DNA of 64,000 nucleotides from a virus. Location of the stretch: IMG/VR virus record IMGVR_UViG_3300017991_000090, positions 20,745 to 84,744 of that record; one strand, given 5' to 3'. How positions within the stretch are numbered: the first letter of the stretch is position 1; each line of letters begins with the position of its first letter. A model generated the notes under the pieces. It made no database searches and was not told the origin of the DNA. It saw only the letters and a list, made by a program, of their open reading frames with translations. Positions 1 to 8,579 of this stretch are shown here, in pieces. The translations under genes were made by a program, and so were the position numbers.

Positions 1-282
1 TCCATCGGTTACCCTCCGTGATTTAATAATTCGATTAATTGATTGTTGAGACAGGCCAATGCGTTTAGATATATCATGCACTGTCATGCCCTGGTCATAC
101 AGTTTAATCGCAGAATTATTACGTTCAGGTATCCTCTCAAGCCTTGATGGTACTCCTAACTTTTTTCTTTGTTGCTGTACACTTTGTCGGGTTACACCGA
201 GGTGCCTTGCTATTGCGGCGTCTGACCCATAATTATCCATCATATATTCCATTTGCTGTCTTGTAAATCTTTTGTTTGCCAA
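1..282 (-). CDS. Helix-turn-helix DNA-binding protein (C-terminus outside window)
   Basis: The reading frame starts at a TTG codon preceded by AAAGGAGG with a short spacer and runs off the left edge after 94 codons, so the C-terminus is missing. Two helix-turn-helix-like segments are visible: one around residues 12-38 (contains SDAAIARHLGVTRQSVQQQR) and one around residues 63-88 (contains MTVHDISKRIGLSQQSIN). Both follow the pattern of homeodomain-like/resolvase-type HTH units. It is the most downstream gene of the leftward block. A role in DNA binding is inferred; it could be a regulator or the DNA-binding part of a recombinase or terminase small subunit. Confidence 0.7.
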   Translation of the reverse strand, partial: MANKRFTRQQMEYMMDNYGSDAAIARHLGVTRQSVQQQRKKLGVPSRLERIPERNNSAIKLYDQGMTVHDISKRIGLSQQSINRIIKSRRVTDG

Positions 283-295
283 GGAACCTCCTTTA

Positions 296-335
296 AAAAG
301 GTGGAAGGAGGGGCTTGCGCCCCATCCCCCCTTAA
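296..335 (-). terminator. Rho-independent-like terminator between leftward genes
   Basis: On the minus strand a GC-rich stem built around GGGGC-GCAA-GCCCC is followed by five T residues. It sits between the 210-residue gene and the HTH gene. The T-run directly abuts the Shine-Dalgarno of the HTH gene, so the hairpin may attenuate rather than fully end transcription. Confidence 0.55.
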
Positions 336-340
336 TATTA

Positions 341-973
341 CTACGTCCTCTTATGCAAATAATGATGCTTCAAGCCATCATGAATTACCTTCAGACGTTT
401 ATACTGCATTCCACCGCTTGCCTGTGCTCGTAAATATTTCGCAACATTACGCCGCTCGGGGGAGTCAGCATGTTGCTCAATAATATTTACACAGGTATTT
501 GCAGCGATATTTTCATGCCGCTGCTGGGCAATCCGCGGATACAACCATCGAACTGCTCGATTGGGTGTCATGTGCTTTTCAAGGACATATCCCAGCCCGG
601 ATGCTCCATATACCGCTTCACCAGGCTTACCCTCCTTGGATGCAAAGTTCTTATTTAGCCAGGTCTTTGTATTTGTAATCACAGACGGGCTAAACTCATA
701 CTCGCCTGACCTGTCTCTGATAAGCTTCTTTAAAAGGCGATCTGCCTCTTTAGCGTTTGGAGCCATATACACCGTCAACATGTCATCAAGAGTCATGGTT
801 AGGCGTACAGGTTTTTTCCATAAGAATATAATATTCCTTGCGTCTTTGCGCACAATACCATCGTGTAGCAATCGAGAACTGATTTCCGGGTTTGCCTCAA
901 TTCTACGGTGGATTTCAAACCTCAATTCCTTTGGGAATTTAGGCCTTACAGGTGAAACTTTAGGTTTTGCCAT
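341..973 (-). CDS. Hypothetical basic protein, 210 aa
   Basis: I do not recognise a family. The protein is basic throughout, with an N-terminus rich in Pro and Lys (MAKPKVSPVRPKFPKELRF) and a C-terminus rich in His, Lys and Arg. A DNA- or RNA-binding role would fit the charge but is only inference. The ATG has an AGGAG 14 bases upstream. It lies 16 bases downstream of the 188-residue gene, and a minus-strand hairpin terminator follows it. Confidence 0.65.
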   Translation of the reverse strand: MAKPKVSPVRPKFPKELRFEIHRRIEANPEISSRLLHDGIVRKDARNIIFLWKKPVRLTMTLDDMLTVYMAPNAKEADRLLKKLIRDRSGEYEFSPSVITNTKTWLNKNFASKEGKPGEAVYGASGLGYVLEKHMTPNRAVRWLYPRIAQQRHENIAANTCVNIIEQHADSPERRNVAKYLRAQASGGMQYKRLKVIHDGLKHHYLHKRT

Positions 974-988
974 TAGATTTTAAATCTC

Positions 989-1555
989 CTATCCGACAGC
1001 TTCGGCACTCATTACCATGTCGAGCTGACTGGCTATTGAATCAAGCGTGTTCAATTGATTAATACAGGCTTTGAATAGCTCCATTGTTTCACCGTACTGC
1101 TTATTCAGCCTGTTGTTTATTTCCTGCAACATCATATCTGATGCGCTGTTACTGTGACTTTCGGCACCGGATTTTTCGGCAACCATGTCAGCAATTTTCT
1201 GAAGGTGCTTGTCAGTTAATATTTCAGTGAAATTTTCTTTCGTTGTTGGGCTCTTTTTCGGGCTTTGCTTGGCCGCTTTTCTTTGCTTCCTGATTTTCGC
1301 ATGCGTTTCATTAAGAATAGTCTCGGCAAGCTTTAAATTTAATGCAAGGCCGTTCCAATGATACGGCTTCCCGTGACCCTTTCTTGAAACCGCGCCGTGC
1401 TTACGCAGAATCGGTCCCATAGTTACGTTGCGCAGAGTCTTCTCGCACATTTTAGAGAAATCCCTTATATTGCCCTTGTCAACTTTTGCCTTTACTCTTT
1501 TCAGGCGTTGCAGGACGATTTTAGGGGTTAATGTTTTTGTTGAGTGGTTGGCCAT
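989..1555 (-). CDS. Hypothetical protein with basic linker and coiled-coil-like C-terminus, 188 aa
   Basis: No family recognised. The N-terminal half is basic (several Lys/Arg clusters up to residue ~100), followed by a Lys/Ser/Pro linker and an acidic, heptad-like C-terminal third. This could be a nucleic-acid-binding head with an oligomerising tail, but that is inference. The start ATG follows AAAGGAGG with ideal spacing. It is the first gene after a strong terminator, so it may have its own promoter or depend on read-through. Confidence 0.65.
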   Translation of the reverse strand: MANHSTKTLTPKIVLQRLKRVKAKVDKGNIRDFSKMCEKTLRNVTMGPILRKHGAVSRKGHGKPYHWNGLALNLKLAETILNETHAKIRKQRKAAKQSPKKSPTTKENFTEILTDKHLQKIADMVAEKSGAESHSNSASDMMLQEINNRLNKQYGETMELFKACINQLNTLDSIASQLDMVMSAEAVG

Positions 1556-1578
1556 AATCGGCCTCCTTTCTTAAAAGA

Positions 1579-1606
1579 AAAAAGGGCCGCATTGCTGCAG
1601 CCCTCC
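1579..1606 (-). terminator. Terminator after the SNF2-type helicase gene
   Basis: The minus strand reads an inverted repeat GGGCTGCA...TGCGGCCC followed by TTTTTTC. It lies 25 bases past the helicase stop codon. Confidence 0.75.
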
Positions 1607-1630
1607 GTGAATAGTAATTTGATAGAAAAT

Positions 1631-3409
1631 TTATATTTTAAAACTATCTGGTTTCTTCAATATCCTTGACCATTGAGATAGCGTCAGTGATAAATCGACC
1701 TTCTTATCAATTGCTTTGAGTATAATCTCGTCAATAGTTTTTCTGACAGCCAACTCAATAGTGGTAACACTACTGGTTTGGCCCTTTCTGTGTTGTCTTC
1801 CCTCGGCCTGGTCTTTATCTACATAGGAGTACGAGTTGTTAAAGAATACAGCGTAATTGCTAAATTGTATATTGTGACCATGCCCCATTTTCCCAGGGTT
1901 ACCAATCATCCAGTTATACTGGTCTTCTTTAAATCTTTGAATTTGTTCGAAGGCGTTATCTTTCTCATAACACGTTAAAACCCGTTCATGGCCGAACGCC
2001 TCGCCAACTTTCTTTTTTATGAGTGATATTGCCGGAACATAAGTGCTCCAAACAATAACTTTTCTGTCGATGGGTATATTGTTTAATGTTTGTATTAACA
2101 ATCTCAGCTTTGGATTTTCATTCAGATAGATGACATTTCTGTGTGTCTTGGTCTTTCCGTCATCGTCAACAAACTTACGAGTGTTGATATAAAACCCTGA
2201 AGCTATTTGTCTTAATTTCTCAGTGAGAACCAGTGCGTTATTTGCTGTAATAGTGCCTGAACAGCTCATATTACATTTACCCTTCATGTCACAATGGTCG
2301 CACATATTATCAATCATTGTGACAAGGTCTGATTTCATTTCGGTGTACATCTTTTTCTGACCTGGTTCCATATCACATGTATGCGTTTCACGTATTAATG
2401 GAGGAAGGTCAAGGCACTCTTCTTTTCTGAATCGCACTGATATGCTGCCTATTATTTTGCTTACCTTCTCTACAGAGCCGTGGTTCGGCTTCCATATATG
2501 ACCATCTGGGTCAACGGTATGCATAAATTCTTTCCGGAATGACCAGTACTTCGCAAACGGCACAGTGTCAGGGCCAAGGAATCGATACGGCATATAAAAT
2601 GACATCAGATTATTAGCCGTCAGAGTTCCTGTAAGTACGTGCTTGTATTTACAGAACTCAAACTTTTTAACAATCTCTTTCGTCTGCCTTGAGCTGGGGC
2701 TTCCTATCCTATGCGCCTCATCAAGAACAACCATATCAAAATAGTCGTCAGGAGTCACAGACAGGACGCTGAACATCTGCTCGTAGTTTCCTATGTATAT
2801 ATCGTAATCAATGTTTTTCTTTTGAATGGTGTACTTTTTATTGATTACCTTATCAGCCTGTGCTTTTCCTTTTAGAATCACCCCGGTTAAATGAGGAACC
2901 TGCAACTTCATCTCTGCAAGCACGTTTGGTTTTAAATCTGACATTGTAATAATCAACGCTTTTTTTACTTGTCCGCGCTTTATTCTATTGTCAATAGCCC
3001 ACAGGTATGGGCCTGTCTTACATGTGCCACAGTCAGCTATAACAGCGCTGACATCTGGGTATGCTATACAGTTGTACATTATCTTTTGATGCTCAAGTGG
3101 GTCATAGACGCCTTTGCAATCATATTCAAATTTAATCACTTGACCGTATTGGCTTTTAATCTTTCTTATAATTTCGCGCCGTTTAATCGTGTTGGCTACT
3201 ACTTGGTCAATGAGCTGTTTAACGCCTTTGCCCCATTCGATACCATAGTTTTGAAATCTGTATATCTTGGTACCGGATCTGAGCGGAATAGATATTTTGT
3301 TGACACGAAATATCTTTTTTCCGCTCATATGTTCTTTCATTGTTTCGAGAAGCGCCCTGTCATCACATCCGATGACAAGGTTATTCTTGTCAAGAACTTC
3401 GACAACCAC
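1631..3409 (-). CDS. SNF2/UvsW-type DEAH helicase
   Basis: A superfamily 2 ATPase of the SNF2 group, expected to use ATP to remodel or branch-migrate phage DNA during replication or recombination. Visible motifs: a variant P-loop DCGTCKTG at ~126-133, DEAH at 230-233, LTGT (motif III) at ~259-262, and the SNF2-type motif VI QAEGRQHRKGQ at ~534-544. An insertion between the two RecA lobes carries C370, C373, C379 and C383 (CDHCDMKGKCNMSC), a likely zinc knuckle. The P-loop has Cys and Thr where GxGKT is usual, but the lysine is kept. The start is GTG with AGGAGGG upstream. Its 592 residues suit a minimal SNF2 enzyme without extra domains. Confidence 0.88.
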   Translation of the reverse strand: MVVEVLDKNNLVIGCDDRALLETMKEHMSGKKIFRVNKISIPLRSGTKIYRFQNYGIEWGKGVKQLIDQVVANTIKRREIIRKIKSQYGQVIKFEYDCKGVYDPLEHQKIMYNCIAYPDVSAVIADCGTCKTGPYLWAIDNRIKRGQVKKALIITMSDLKPNVLAEMKLQVPHLTGVILKGKAQADKVINKKYTIQKKNIDYDIYIGNYEQMFSVLSVTPDDYFDMVVLDEAHRIGSPSSRQTKEIVKKFEFCKYKHVLTGTLTANNLMSFYMPYRFLGPDTVPFAKYWSFRKEFMHTVDPDGHIWKPNHGSVEKVSKIIGSISVRFRKEECLDLPPLIRETHTCDMEPGQKKMYTEMKSDLVTMIDNMCDHCDMKGKCNMSCSGTITANNALVLTEKLRQIASGFYINTRKFVDDDGKTKTHRNVIYLNENPKLRLLIQTLNNIPIDRKVIVWSTYVPAISLIKKKVGEAFGHERVLTCYEKDNAFEQIQRFKEDQYNWMIGNPGKMGHGHNIQFSNYAVFFNNSYSYVDKDQAEGRQHRKGQTSSVTTIELAVRKTIDEIILKAIDKKVDLSLTLSQWSRILKKPDSFKI

Positions 3410-3417
3410 AGTCCCTC

Positions 3418-3897
3418 CTATACCCAGTTAAAGAATCCGGTCTTTATGACATTGTTCTGTACAATGCCGACAAATTGAAGGGTTTTGTCACCACTCCAAC
3501 TTTTAATATCCACAGTGAACCTGAACTCTGTGCCGCCATTTGCAGCAGGCTCTTCTTTATATTCGTTCTTTTTACGAGCATTCGCAAGCAGAGTAATGAT
3601 AAATGATTTTAGATTTGAAGAAAAAAGTAATGAGTCATATCGAGACTCAGGTTTACATATATCATTATATATAACAGAGTTTTTCAAAGCAAGCTTTTCA
3701 AAACGTTCTGATATCTGCTTGAAGGCGTGTGCCGAGACTTCAACACCATACCCGCCGTCGCCATCAGGGCTGCCAAGCTCAGTCTTAAGCTCTTCCAACA
3801 ATCTTATCTTATTGTGAAGCTCCCTTTCCAATGACCCGAGACCACTAAGGGTTTCGGCGTATCGTATATATATTTCAGTTAGGTCATTCTCAGCCAT
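3418..3897 (-). CDS. Hypothetical protein, 159 aa
   Basis: No family recognised. Residues ~1-55 look helical and heptad-like (ETLSGLGSLERELHNKIRLL), a possible short coiled coil. The rest is mixed alpha/beta with no obvious catalytic motif. The ATG follows AAGGAGGTAACAG. The first eight bases overlap the end of the preceding 237-residue gene, and the helicase begins 8 bases after its stop, so these three genes are translationally linked. A helper role for the helicase is possible but unproven. Confidence 0.65.
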   Translation of the reverse strand: MAENDLTEIYIRYAETLSGLGSLERELHNKIRLLEELKTELGSPDGDGGYGVEVSAHAFKQISERFEKLALKNSVIYNDICKPESRYDSLLFSSNLKSFIITLLANARKKNEYKEEPAANGGTEFRFTVDIKSWSGDKTLQFVGIVQNNVIKTGFFNWV

Positions 3898-4603
3898 CTG
3901 TTACCTCCTTAAAGACTATCATTCCGTATTTACAACTATCTAATGGCAGAGTACATGCGTAGGTGTAATTATTGATATTCTTCTTATAAATTGCAAGATG
4001 TTTAATAAACTGTTCTACAGACTTCGTTCTCATATAATGGCGGCGTTTTTCAAGAAAGTAAAGCCTTTTTCTGCGACCAACAAAACTCTGGTCAACGATT
4101 GAAGCAAATAAATATCCGCTCGATAATATCGTCGGCGTGCTTCTTAAAAAAGATATTTTTAGATTTATAATTTTATGATTAACGTATTTATTCAGATAGT
4201 GGTGTGGCAGCACCAGATTGTTACCCTCTGTAAAATATGGGGTAAATTCATTTTCTAATTTTGTACTGCGTTTGCCAAGGCTGAACTTTACGGGTTTTAT
4301 TCTGAACAGCTCATCCGGTTCAGGGTTTAATCGCTCAGTATAGTACCACGCCTTCTTTCCGGCGTGCGGTGTCAATTGTTTTGGTGTCCTTATCAATACC
4401 TTACCGGCGTCGAACTGGACTTTCTTATAATATTTTCCTAACGTTAATTCGTCTCCTCCGGGTGGTTTGGCTATTAGGTTTGTACCACCCGTATCATCAA
4501 CAAGAAAGAAATGTACATACTCAATATTTCCTTCTACGATACGTTGATAAATCTCATCATCATCGATGACAATATTTTTCTTTTGGATAGTAAAAACATT
4601 CAT
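3890..4603 (-). CDS. Hypothetical protein, 237 aa
   Basis: No family recognised. The sequence has a beta-rich feel with many aromatic and basic residues and no membrane segment or clear nuclease or ATPase motif. It overlaps the next gene by 8 bases, which suggests coupled translation with the 159-residue protein and the SNF2-type helicase. Start ATG with AAAGGGG upstream. Confidence 0.65.
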   Translation of the reverse strand: MNVFTIQKKNIVIDDDEIYQRIVEGNIEYVHFFLVDDTGGTNLIAKPPGGDELTLGKYYKKVQFDAGKVLIRTPKQLTPHAGKKAWYYTERLNPEPDELFRIKPVKFSLGKRSTKLENEFTPYFTEGNNLVLPHHYLNKYVNHKIINLKISFLRSTPTILSSGYLFASIVDQSFVGRRKRLYFLEKRRHYMRTKSVEQFIKHLAIYKKNINNYTYACTLPLDSCKYGMIVFKEVTDG

Positions 4604-4636
4604 AGCACCCCTTTAAAAAAGAGAATGGTGAAAACA

Positions 4637-4774
4637 TTATTTACGACGCTTCCACCATTCGGCTATTTGGTGTATCCTTTTGTTAGTTTCATCAATTATT
4701 ATAGTTTTAATGCTTCGTATAATTGATGCTGTTGCTGATCCAGTAATGATAACGATAACAATGGCCTTACGCAT
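4637..4774 (-). CDS. Small single-pass membrane protein, 45 aa
   Basis: A short gene with a strong ribosome site (GGGAGG, 5-base spacer to ATG). The product opens MRKAIVIVIITGSATASII, a hydrophobic N-terminal segment suitable for one membrane span or a signal anchor. It is followed by a basic amphipathic tail ending WWKRRK. Function unknown. Small inner-membrane proteins of this type in phages can inhibit host functions, but nothing in the sequence specifies that. Confidence 0.6.
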   Translation of the reverse strand: MRKAIVIVIITGSATASIIRSIKTIIIDETNKRIHQIAEWWKRRK

Positions 4775-4788
4775 ATACCTCCCTTTTT

Positions 4789-4817
4789 AAGTGAAACACC
4801 TCGGGGAGTGTTCACTT
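4789..4817 (-). other. Intergenic inverted repeat
   Basis: AAGTGAACAC and GTGTTTCACTT pair across an 8-base loop between the exonuclease stop and the 45-residue gene's ribosome site. There is no T-run after it on the minus strand. It could be an RNA-processing or mRNA-stabilising hairpin, or an operator. Confidence 0.4.
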
Positions 4818-4823
4818 AAAAGG

Positions 4824-6902
4824 TTATGCGTTCAGGTAATTACCATTCTTCGCTTCTTTCTCAGTAAAAGCATCAAACTGTGATTTTGTCTTTTTCTTCG
4901 ATATAGAGTCAAGCTCATCTTCATTAAACTCAAGCTTCTTTTTCTCAATCAGAGCTTTCATGGATGCGTCTGTTAAGCTGAAGAAGTTAATAAAATCCTC
5001 AACTTTGAGACCCTTCTTTAAAAGGAATTGCATTGATTTAAGAGGGAAATACTCTCTGTGCTCCTTGATATAATAATCAAGCTTTGCATGCACATCAATG
5101 TGAACCGGGTCGGCACACCCGTTAATGAAAACCTTGCATTGGTTTGTGAGCCTTTTATTTTCAGCCTTATTAGCCTCAACACGTTTCCATGCCATCTGAC
5201 AATCCTCTATATCAGTAACCACGAACCGTTCAGGGTCATCGATATTGTTAATAAATCTCTTGTCAAACAACGGGCATCTACCCTCATCACCGAGAAAACA
5301 GGTGTGGCAGAATTCGTTACGTTCAGGCTCAAAAGCATTACCACCGGTTTTAAGCATTTCTGATTCAATCAACCTAATTGAGTCGTGGATCCACTGAAGC
5401 GCCTCATCGACAATCGATTTTATATCAGTGACCTCATACTCAACTGTTTTACCGAACCTCAGAAACTCTATCCTGACAATAATACGATTATAGCTTTCTC
5501 TCGGCATGAAGTAAAATATCAACAGGATATATATCTTCATCTGTATATCTTCTCTCAACTGCTGAACTGTCATCAGCTTTCTGGATGTTTTGTAATCAGT
5601 GATAACAATACAATCCTTCATGTACCCAATAACATCAAGCACGCCTCTAAAGAAGGCTTTATTGGAAAAGAAATCTGCCAGCAACTTCCAGTCTTTATCA
5701 AAGGCAAGGCGCTTTTCGGTAAGTATTATATCACCAGGAACCAGCGAAAAATCTTTGGTCTGATAAAATTTATCCATAATAAAGCGAACGTCTTTAATAA
5801 TCGCAGGGTCGCTACATCTTACGCTGGTTATTGCAGCATTGATAATTTCGTTGTACGATTCCATATCAGGAATTGACGGGTTTTCATAACTGTCGGCAGG
5901 CACAACCTTGTCAAGCTCATATATCAATGCAGCAAGACCTTCCAGCCCATTGAAATACTCTTTTATCCTGTTGGGGTGCCGGTAAAAGAACCTGCCAACA
6001 TGTTTAAAAGTTATTGACTCAAGCTCCACTTTTAAATCTTTAGAAGCCTCTCCCCTGAGTTCGGGAAACACCTCCAACTTTTTGATGCGACCATAGGCCG
6101 CCATTTTATTAGCAATCAGTTCCCGATAACACCACTGCCCTGACCACTCAGCCACCTTATGACATATCTTTCCAGTAGTCAGATAGTCAACATCGGGCTG
6201 CTTGGCTTTTTTGATATACTGCATATACCATTTGAACCTGCACTGGTGAAATAGGTTTATTCTTGAAAAGGAATATGCCTGGGTGGCAAATACCTGCTTG
6301 TCTCCATCTGTTGGTATAACTCCAATTTGATGGGCGGCTGTTTTAACTTTATCATCAGGCCTCTGTGCAAACAATGGTGCAGTAGCCTTACGCTCAGCCT
6401 CTTCTTCATCCATTTCTTTTAATTTGACAAAAAGCTCAATACACTTCATGACGTCGTATTCCGACCTGTGGGCCTGTTTATCGTCCCACTCTATCCCGAG
6501 CCTTTGGCAAGCTGTCTTGAGCTTATTCCCACCACGCCAGCGCTTCCTGCACATCAATAAAGTGTCTGCGGTGGCTTTGGTGTTAATGCGAAGAAATTTA
6601 ATATCAAAGCCATCAATATTGTGGCCGACAACAGTTCTTCTTCCGAAGAACGCTGCTATTTTTTCACGAATTCCATCTTTAAGAAAGTATGGGCAATTCT
6701 TGACCATGTCCCAGGTGATATTATTAATCTTTGTCACCTCCGGCGGTACCATGCCGAGCATTGGCTTGCAGAGCTGGGTGATTACTTCCCCAATCTCTCC
6801 TTTGAGATTAAACTCAATAGCCGTCACCTCAATGACTTCATCGTTCTGATGATTCAGTCCTGTGGTCTCTACATCAACGCAAACGTAATCGTATTTTGCC
6901 AT
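4824..6902 (-). CDS. DnaQ-like 3'-5' exonuclease fused to Cas4/RecB-type Fe-S nuclease
   Basis: A two-nuclease fusion. Residues ~1-165 form a DEDDh exonuclease: D10 and E12 (VCVDVETTG), D97/D100 (HNIDGFDIKF), and H145/D150 (HRSEYD). Residues ~205-560 form a PD-(D/E)XK nuclease of the RecB/AddB/Cas4 type: H248 (GKICHKV), E396, D423 (GVLDVIG), then D436 and K438 (ITDYKTSRK). C221 (FHQCRFKWY) plus C532, C535 and C543 match the one-plus-three cysteine arrangement of the 4Fe-4S cluster in Cas4 and AddB. The remaining ~130 residues are helical and charged. The expected role is DNA end processing or degradation in replication or recombination. The gene sits between a membrane protein gene and a 155-residue coiled-coil protein. 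Confidence 0.85.
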   Translation of the reverse strand: MAKYDYVCVDVETTGLNHQNDEVIEVTAIEFNLKGEIGEVITQLCKPMLGMVPPEVTKINNITWDMVKNCPYFLKDGIREKIAAFFGRRTVVGHNIDGFDIKFLRINTKATADTLLMCRKRWRGGNKLKTACQRLGIEWDDKQAHRSEYDVMKCIELFVKLKEMDEEEAERKATAPLFAQRPDDKVKTAAHQIGVIPTDGDKQVFATQAYSFSRINLFHQCRFKWYMQYIKKAKQPDVDYLTTGKICHKVAEWSGQWCYRELIANKMAAYGRIKKLEVFPELRGEASKDLKVELESITFKHVGRFFYRHPNRIKEYFNGLEGLAALIYELDKVVPADSYENPSIPDMESYNEIINAAITSVRCSDPAIIKDVRFIMDKFYQTKDFSLVPGDIILTEKRLAFDKDWKLLADFFSNKAFFRGVLDVIGYMKDCIVITDYKTSRKLMTVQQLREDIQMKIYILLIFYFMPRESYNRIIVRIEFLRFGKTVEYEVTDIKSIVDEALQWIHDSIRLIESEMLKTGGNAFEPERNEFCHTCFLGDEGRCPLFDKRFINNIDDPERFVVTDIEDCQMAWKRVEANKAENKRLTNQCKVFINGCADPVHIDVHAKLDYYIKEHREYFPLKSMQFLLKKGLKVEDFINFFSLTDASMKALIEKKKLEFNEDELDSISKKKTKSQFDAFTEKEAKNGNYLNA

Positions 6903-7370
6903 TTACTTTTTTGGTTCTCCTTCTACTTTGTCTTCAGGCATTTTGTCAATAGTGCTCTGTACTCTTTCAATTAGGTTTGTATAAAACTTGGCATCATCAA
7001 CACTTTTGACACCTTTTAATAATTTATAAATTCCGGAGAGTAAAACCACCATCTCCACTTTGTTAAATTCTACTTTTACTTCAGTGACTTCCTTTCGTAT
7101 TGCGATGCCGAAACTTTTTTCGACAGCGTCTTCCACATCGATTGCACGCTTACGATACATCGCCCTTTCTTCGCTCACCCTCTCGAGCATGATAAATAAT
7201 TGTGCTATAGCGCATGTTTTCTGGCCAATCTTTTCATTCAATTTATAATTTGCCTGGTTCAGCGTTTCTATATCACGATTTGCCTCTTTAAGCTTTTCGC
7301 GGGGCACATATAATGCTATTGCTGTTGCCACCCATCCTGTTATTGCTGCAATTATTAAAAAAGTGACCAT
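6903..7370 (-). CDS. Membrane-anchored coiled-coil protein, 155 aa
   Basis: I chose the ATG that follows GGAGGTAGA rather than an ATG nine codons upstream. The product begins with a strong membrane segment (MVTFLIIAAITGWVATAIAL), then a long charged helix with heptads up to ~residue 100, and ends in a hydrophilic tail rich in Lys and Glu. The layout resembles phage spanin or Rz-like proteins only in general shape; no lysis genes are adjacent, so I make no such call. The stop codon abuts the exonuclease start, so the genes are probably co-translated. Confidence 0.6.
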   Translation of the reverse strand: MVTFLIIAAITGWVATAIALYVPREKLKEANRDIETLNQANYKLNEKIGQKTCAIAQLFIMLERVSEERAMYRKRAIDVEDAVEKSFGIAIRKEVTEVKVEFNKVEMVVLLSGIYKLLKGVKSVDDAKFYTNLIERVQSTIDKMPEDKVEGEPKK

Positions 7371-7371
7371 T

Positions 7372-7587
7372 CTACCTCCATCCGTGTACCTGGTCAAAGA
7401 GTTTAAATATGTCGGTAATTCGGTCAGGACTCAACCCATTGATATAATATTTAATATGCTGCCTTATCTTCACCCATTCAGGGTCCACAAATATTTTATC
7501 GGGCATTCCAATACCTTTAAGCGTCTCTATTAATTTATCGTAACGTGCCACCCATGGGTCTTCTATTTTCGGAATCTCTTTTACCAA
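7372..7587 (-). CDS. Hypothetical protein, 71 aa
   Basis: Starts at TTG behind AGGAGGG. The sequence is compact and globular-looking (contains WVARYDKLIETLKGIGMPD), with no motif I recognise. It ends one base before the chosen start of the membrane-anchored protein. Its 5' leader contains the multi-stem RNA element at 7626-7746. Confidence 0.6.
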   Translation of the reverse strand: MVKEIPKIEDPWVARYDKLIETLKGIGMPDKIFVDPEWVKIRQHIKYYINGLSPDRITDIFKLFDQVHGWR

Positions 7588-7625
7588 AATCCCTCCTTTG
7601 ATGGTATATAACTAATTTGACAATG

Positions 7626-7746
7626 ACAATTTAAACCGTTGTTGCATAGGCCCGCTGGCACCTATCCGCTCGGATAGCGGATGGCACATCCCGCTAATAG
7701 AGCGGAATGGTGCGAGGAGGGCCGAGCAACTGAGGTTTGAAATTGA
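7626..7746 (-). other. Multi-stem structured RNA element in the leader of the 71-aa gene
   Basis: Nested inverted repeats enclose one another: CAATTT/AAACC with GGTTT/AATTG outside, then GTTGC/GCAAC, then GGCCC/GGGCC, enclosing at least two hairpins (ATCCGCT/AGCGGAT and GCAC..CCGCT/AGCGG..GTGC). The result is a closed multibranch fold of ~120 nt in a 273-base gap. The leftward operon makes the minus strand the likely transcript. There is no T-run, so it is a leader structure, processing site or small RNA rather than a simple terminator. No known riboswitch core was recognised. Confidence 0.5.
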
Positions 7747-7860
7747 GAATCAAGTTAATTAATAAATTACAATGGCGAAACACCATCCTAATAAAAGTCT
7801 TATATACCAAAATAAATCTCCCATATCAGTGATTACAGTTTTTTATCTTAAATAACTTGA

Positions 7861-8070
7861 TTATATCGGCTCTTTGGAGCCGTTTTTAACTATTTGCGCA
7901 TCTTTAAAATGCATAGCCATAACGCAACCGTCTGCGTTGGTTGGCTCGCCAAGCCACTCAGTATCGTTTTCAAGCATTTGCTTGAGGTCAACGTTTTTAT
8001 TGACTTTTACAATCATACTGAAGGTGGCTTCTAATGTGACTCTCCGCGTTCCGTCTTTGCTCGTTCCCAT
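7861..8070 (-). CDS. Hypothetical protein, 69 aa
   Basis: Starts at an ATG preceded by AAGGAGTTGCG and overlaps the end of the upstream gene by 40 bases in another frame. The product looks like a small alpha/beta protein (VTLEATFSMIVKVNKNVDLK) with no recognised family. Its expression is probably coupled to the 177-residue cysteine-rich protein. Confidence 0.55.
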   Translation of the reverse strand: MGTSKDGTRRVTLEATFSMIVKVNKNVDLKQMLENDTEWLGEPTNADGCVMAMHFKDAQIVKNGSKEPI

Positions 8071-8564
8071 CGCAACTCCTTATCATGGTGTGGGCCGGGA
8101 GACCCGATTAATGCAATCTTACGAACCATATGGACCGGTTTTATAGCAATGTCCAGTTTAAGGTTTTTGCGCATCGTGAGCATAACGTTGACACCCATCG
8201 CCTCCGGTATCTTATGGTAGATTAAATCCTTATTTCCAATAAAACTTTTACACTTAACGTCAAGTTGGCTCCTGACACCATTCTGCCAGTATAACACGCA
8301 CCTGCATTGACGCTCTGACCACTCTGGGTGCTTCTTTTTCATTTTGTCGGCGAATTCGCCAATATTAAATTCAACAATAGCAAACCAGTGTGGCTTGGTT
8401 AAATCATAATATTCACCCACTTTTGGAAAGCAGCATTTATTAGGATAATTAGGGCACCCCTTCGGGTGTCCTGGGTATGGAAGCTCACACCAGGCTTTCA
8501 GTCCACCGACTCGTGTTGCTGCGCGATAATTGATTATAAGTTTATTTGTTACTTCTACTATCAT
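8031..8564 (-). CDS. Cysteine-rich hypothetical protein, 177 aa
   Basis: The N-terminal half has a cysteine cluster (C26, CPNYPNKCCFPKVGEYYDLT around residues 37-56, then CRC near 87-89 and C104). It is suggestive of metal or Fe-S binding and reminiscent of small phage metal-binding proteins, although I cannot name a family. The basic C-terminus overlaps the next gene. It is the first gene downstream of the terminator of the large structured RNA, so its transcription depends on read-through or a promoter I cannot see. Confidence 0.65.
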   Translation of the reverse strand: MIVEVTNKLIINYRAATRVGGLKAWCELPYPGHPKGCPNYPNKCCFPKVGEYYDLTKPHWFAIVEFNIGEFADKMKKKHPEWSERQCRCVLYWQNGVRSQLDVKCKSFIGNKDLIYHKIPEAMGVNVMLTMRKNLKLDIAIKPVHMVRKIALIGSPGPHHDKELRWERAKTERGESH

Positions 8565-8579
8565 TTAATCTCCGTATTT

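Noticed and set aside
4824-6902. CRISPR adaptation module because of the Cas4-like nuclease
   Set aside because: No cas1/cas2 and no repeat-spacer array in the window; the domain is equally typical of recombination nucleases.
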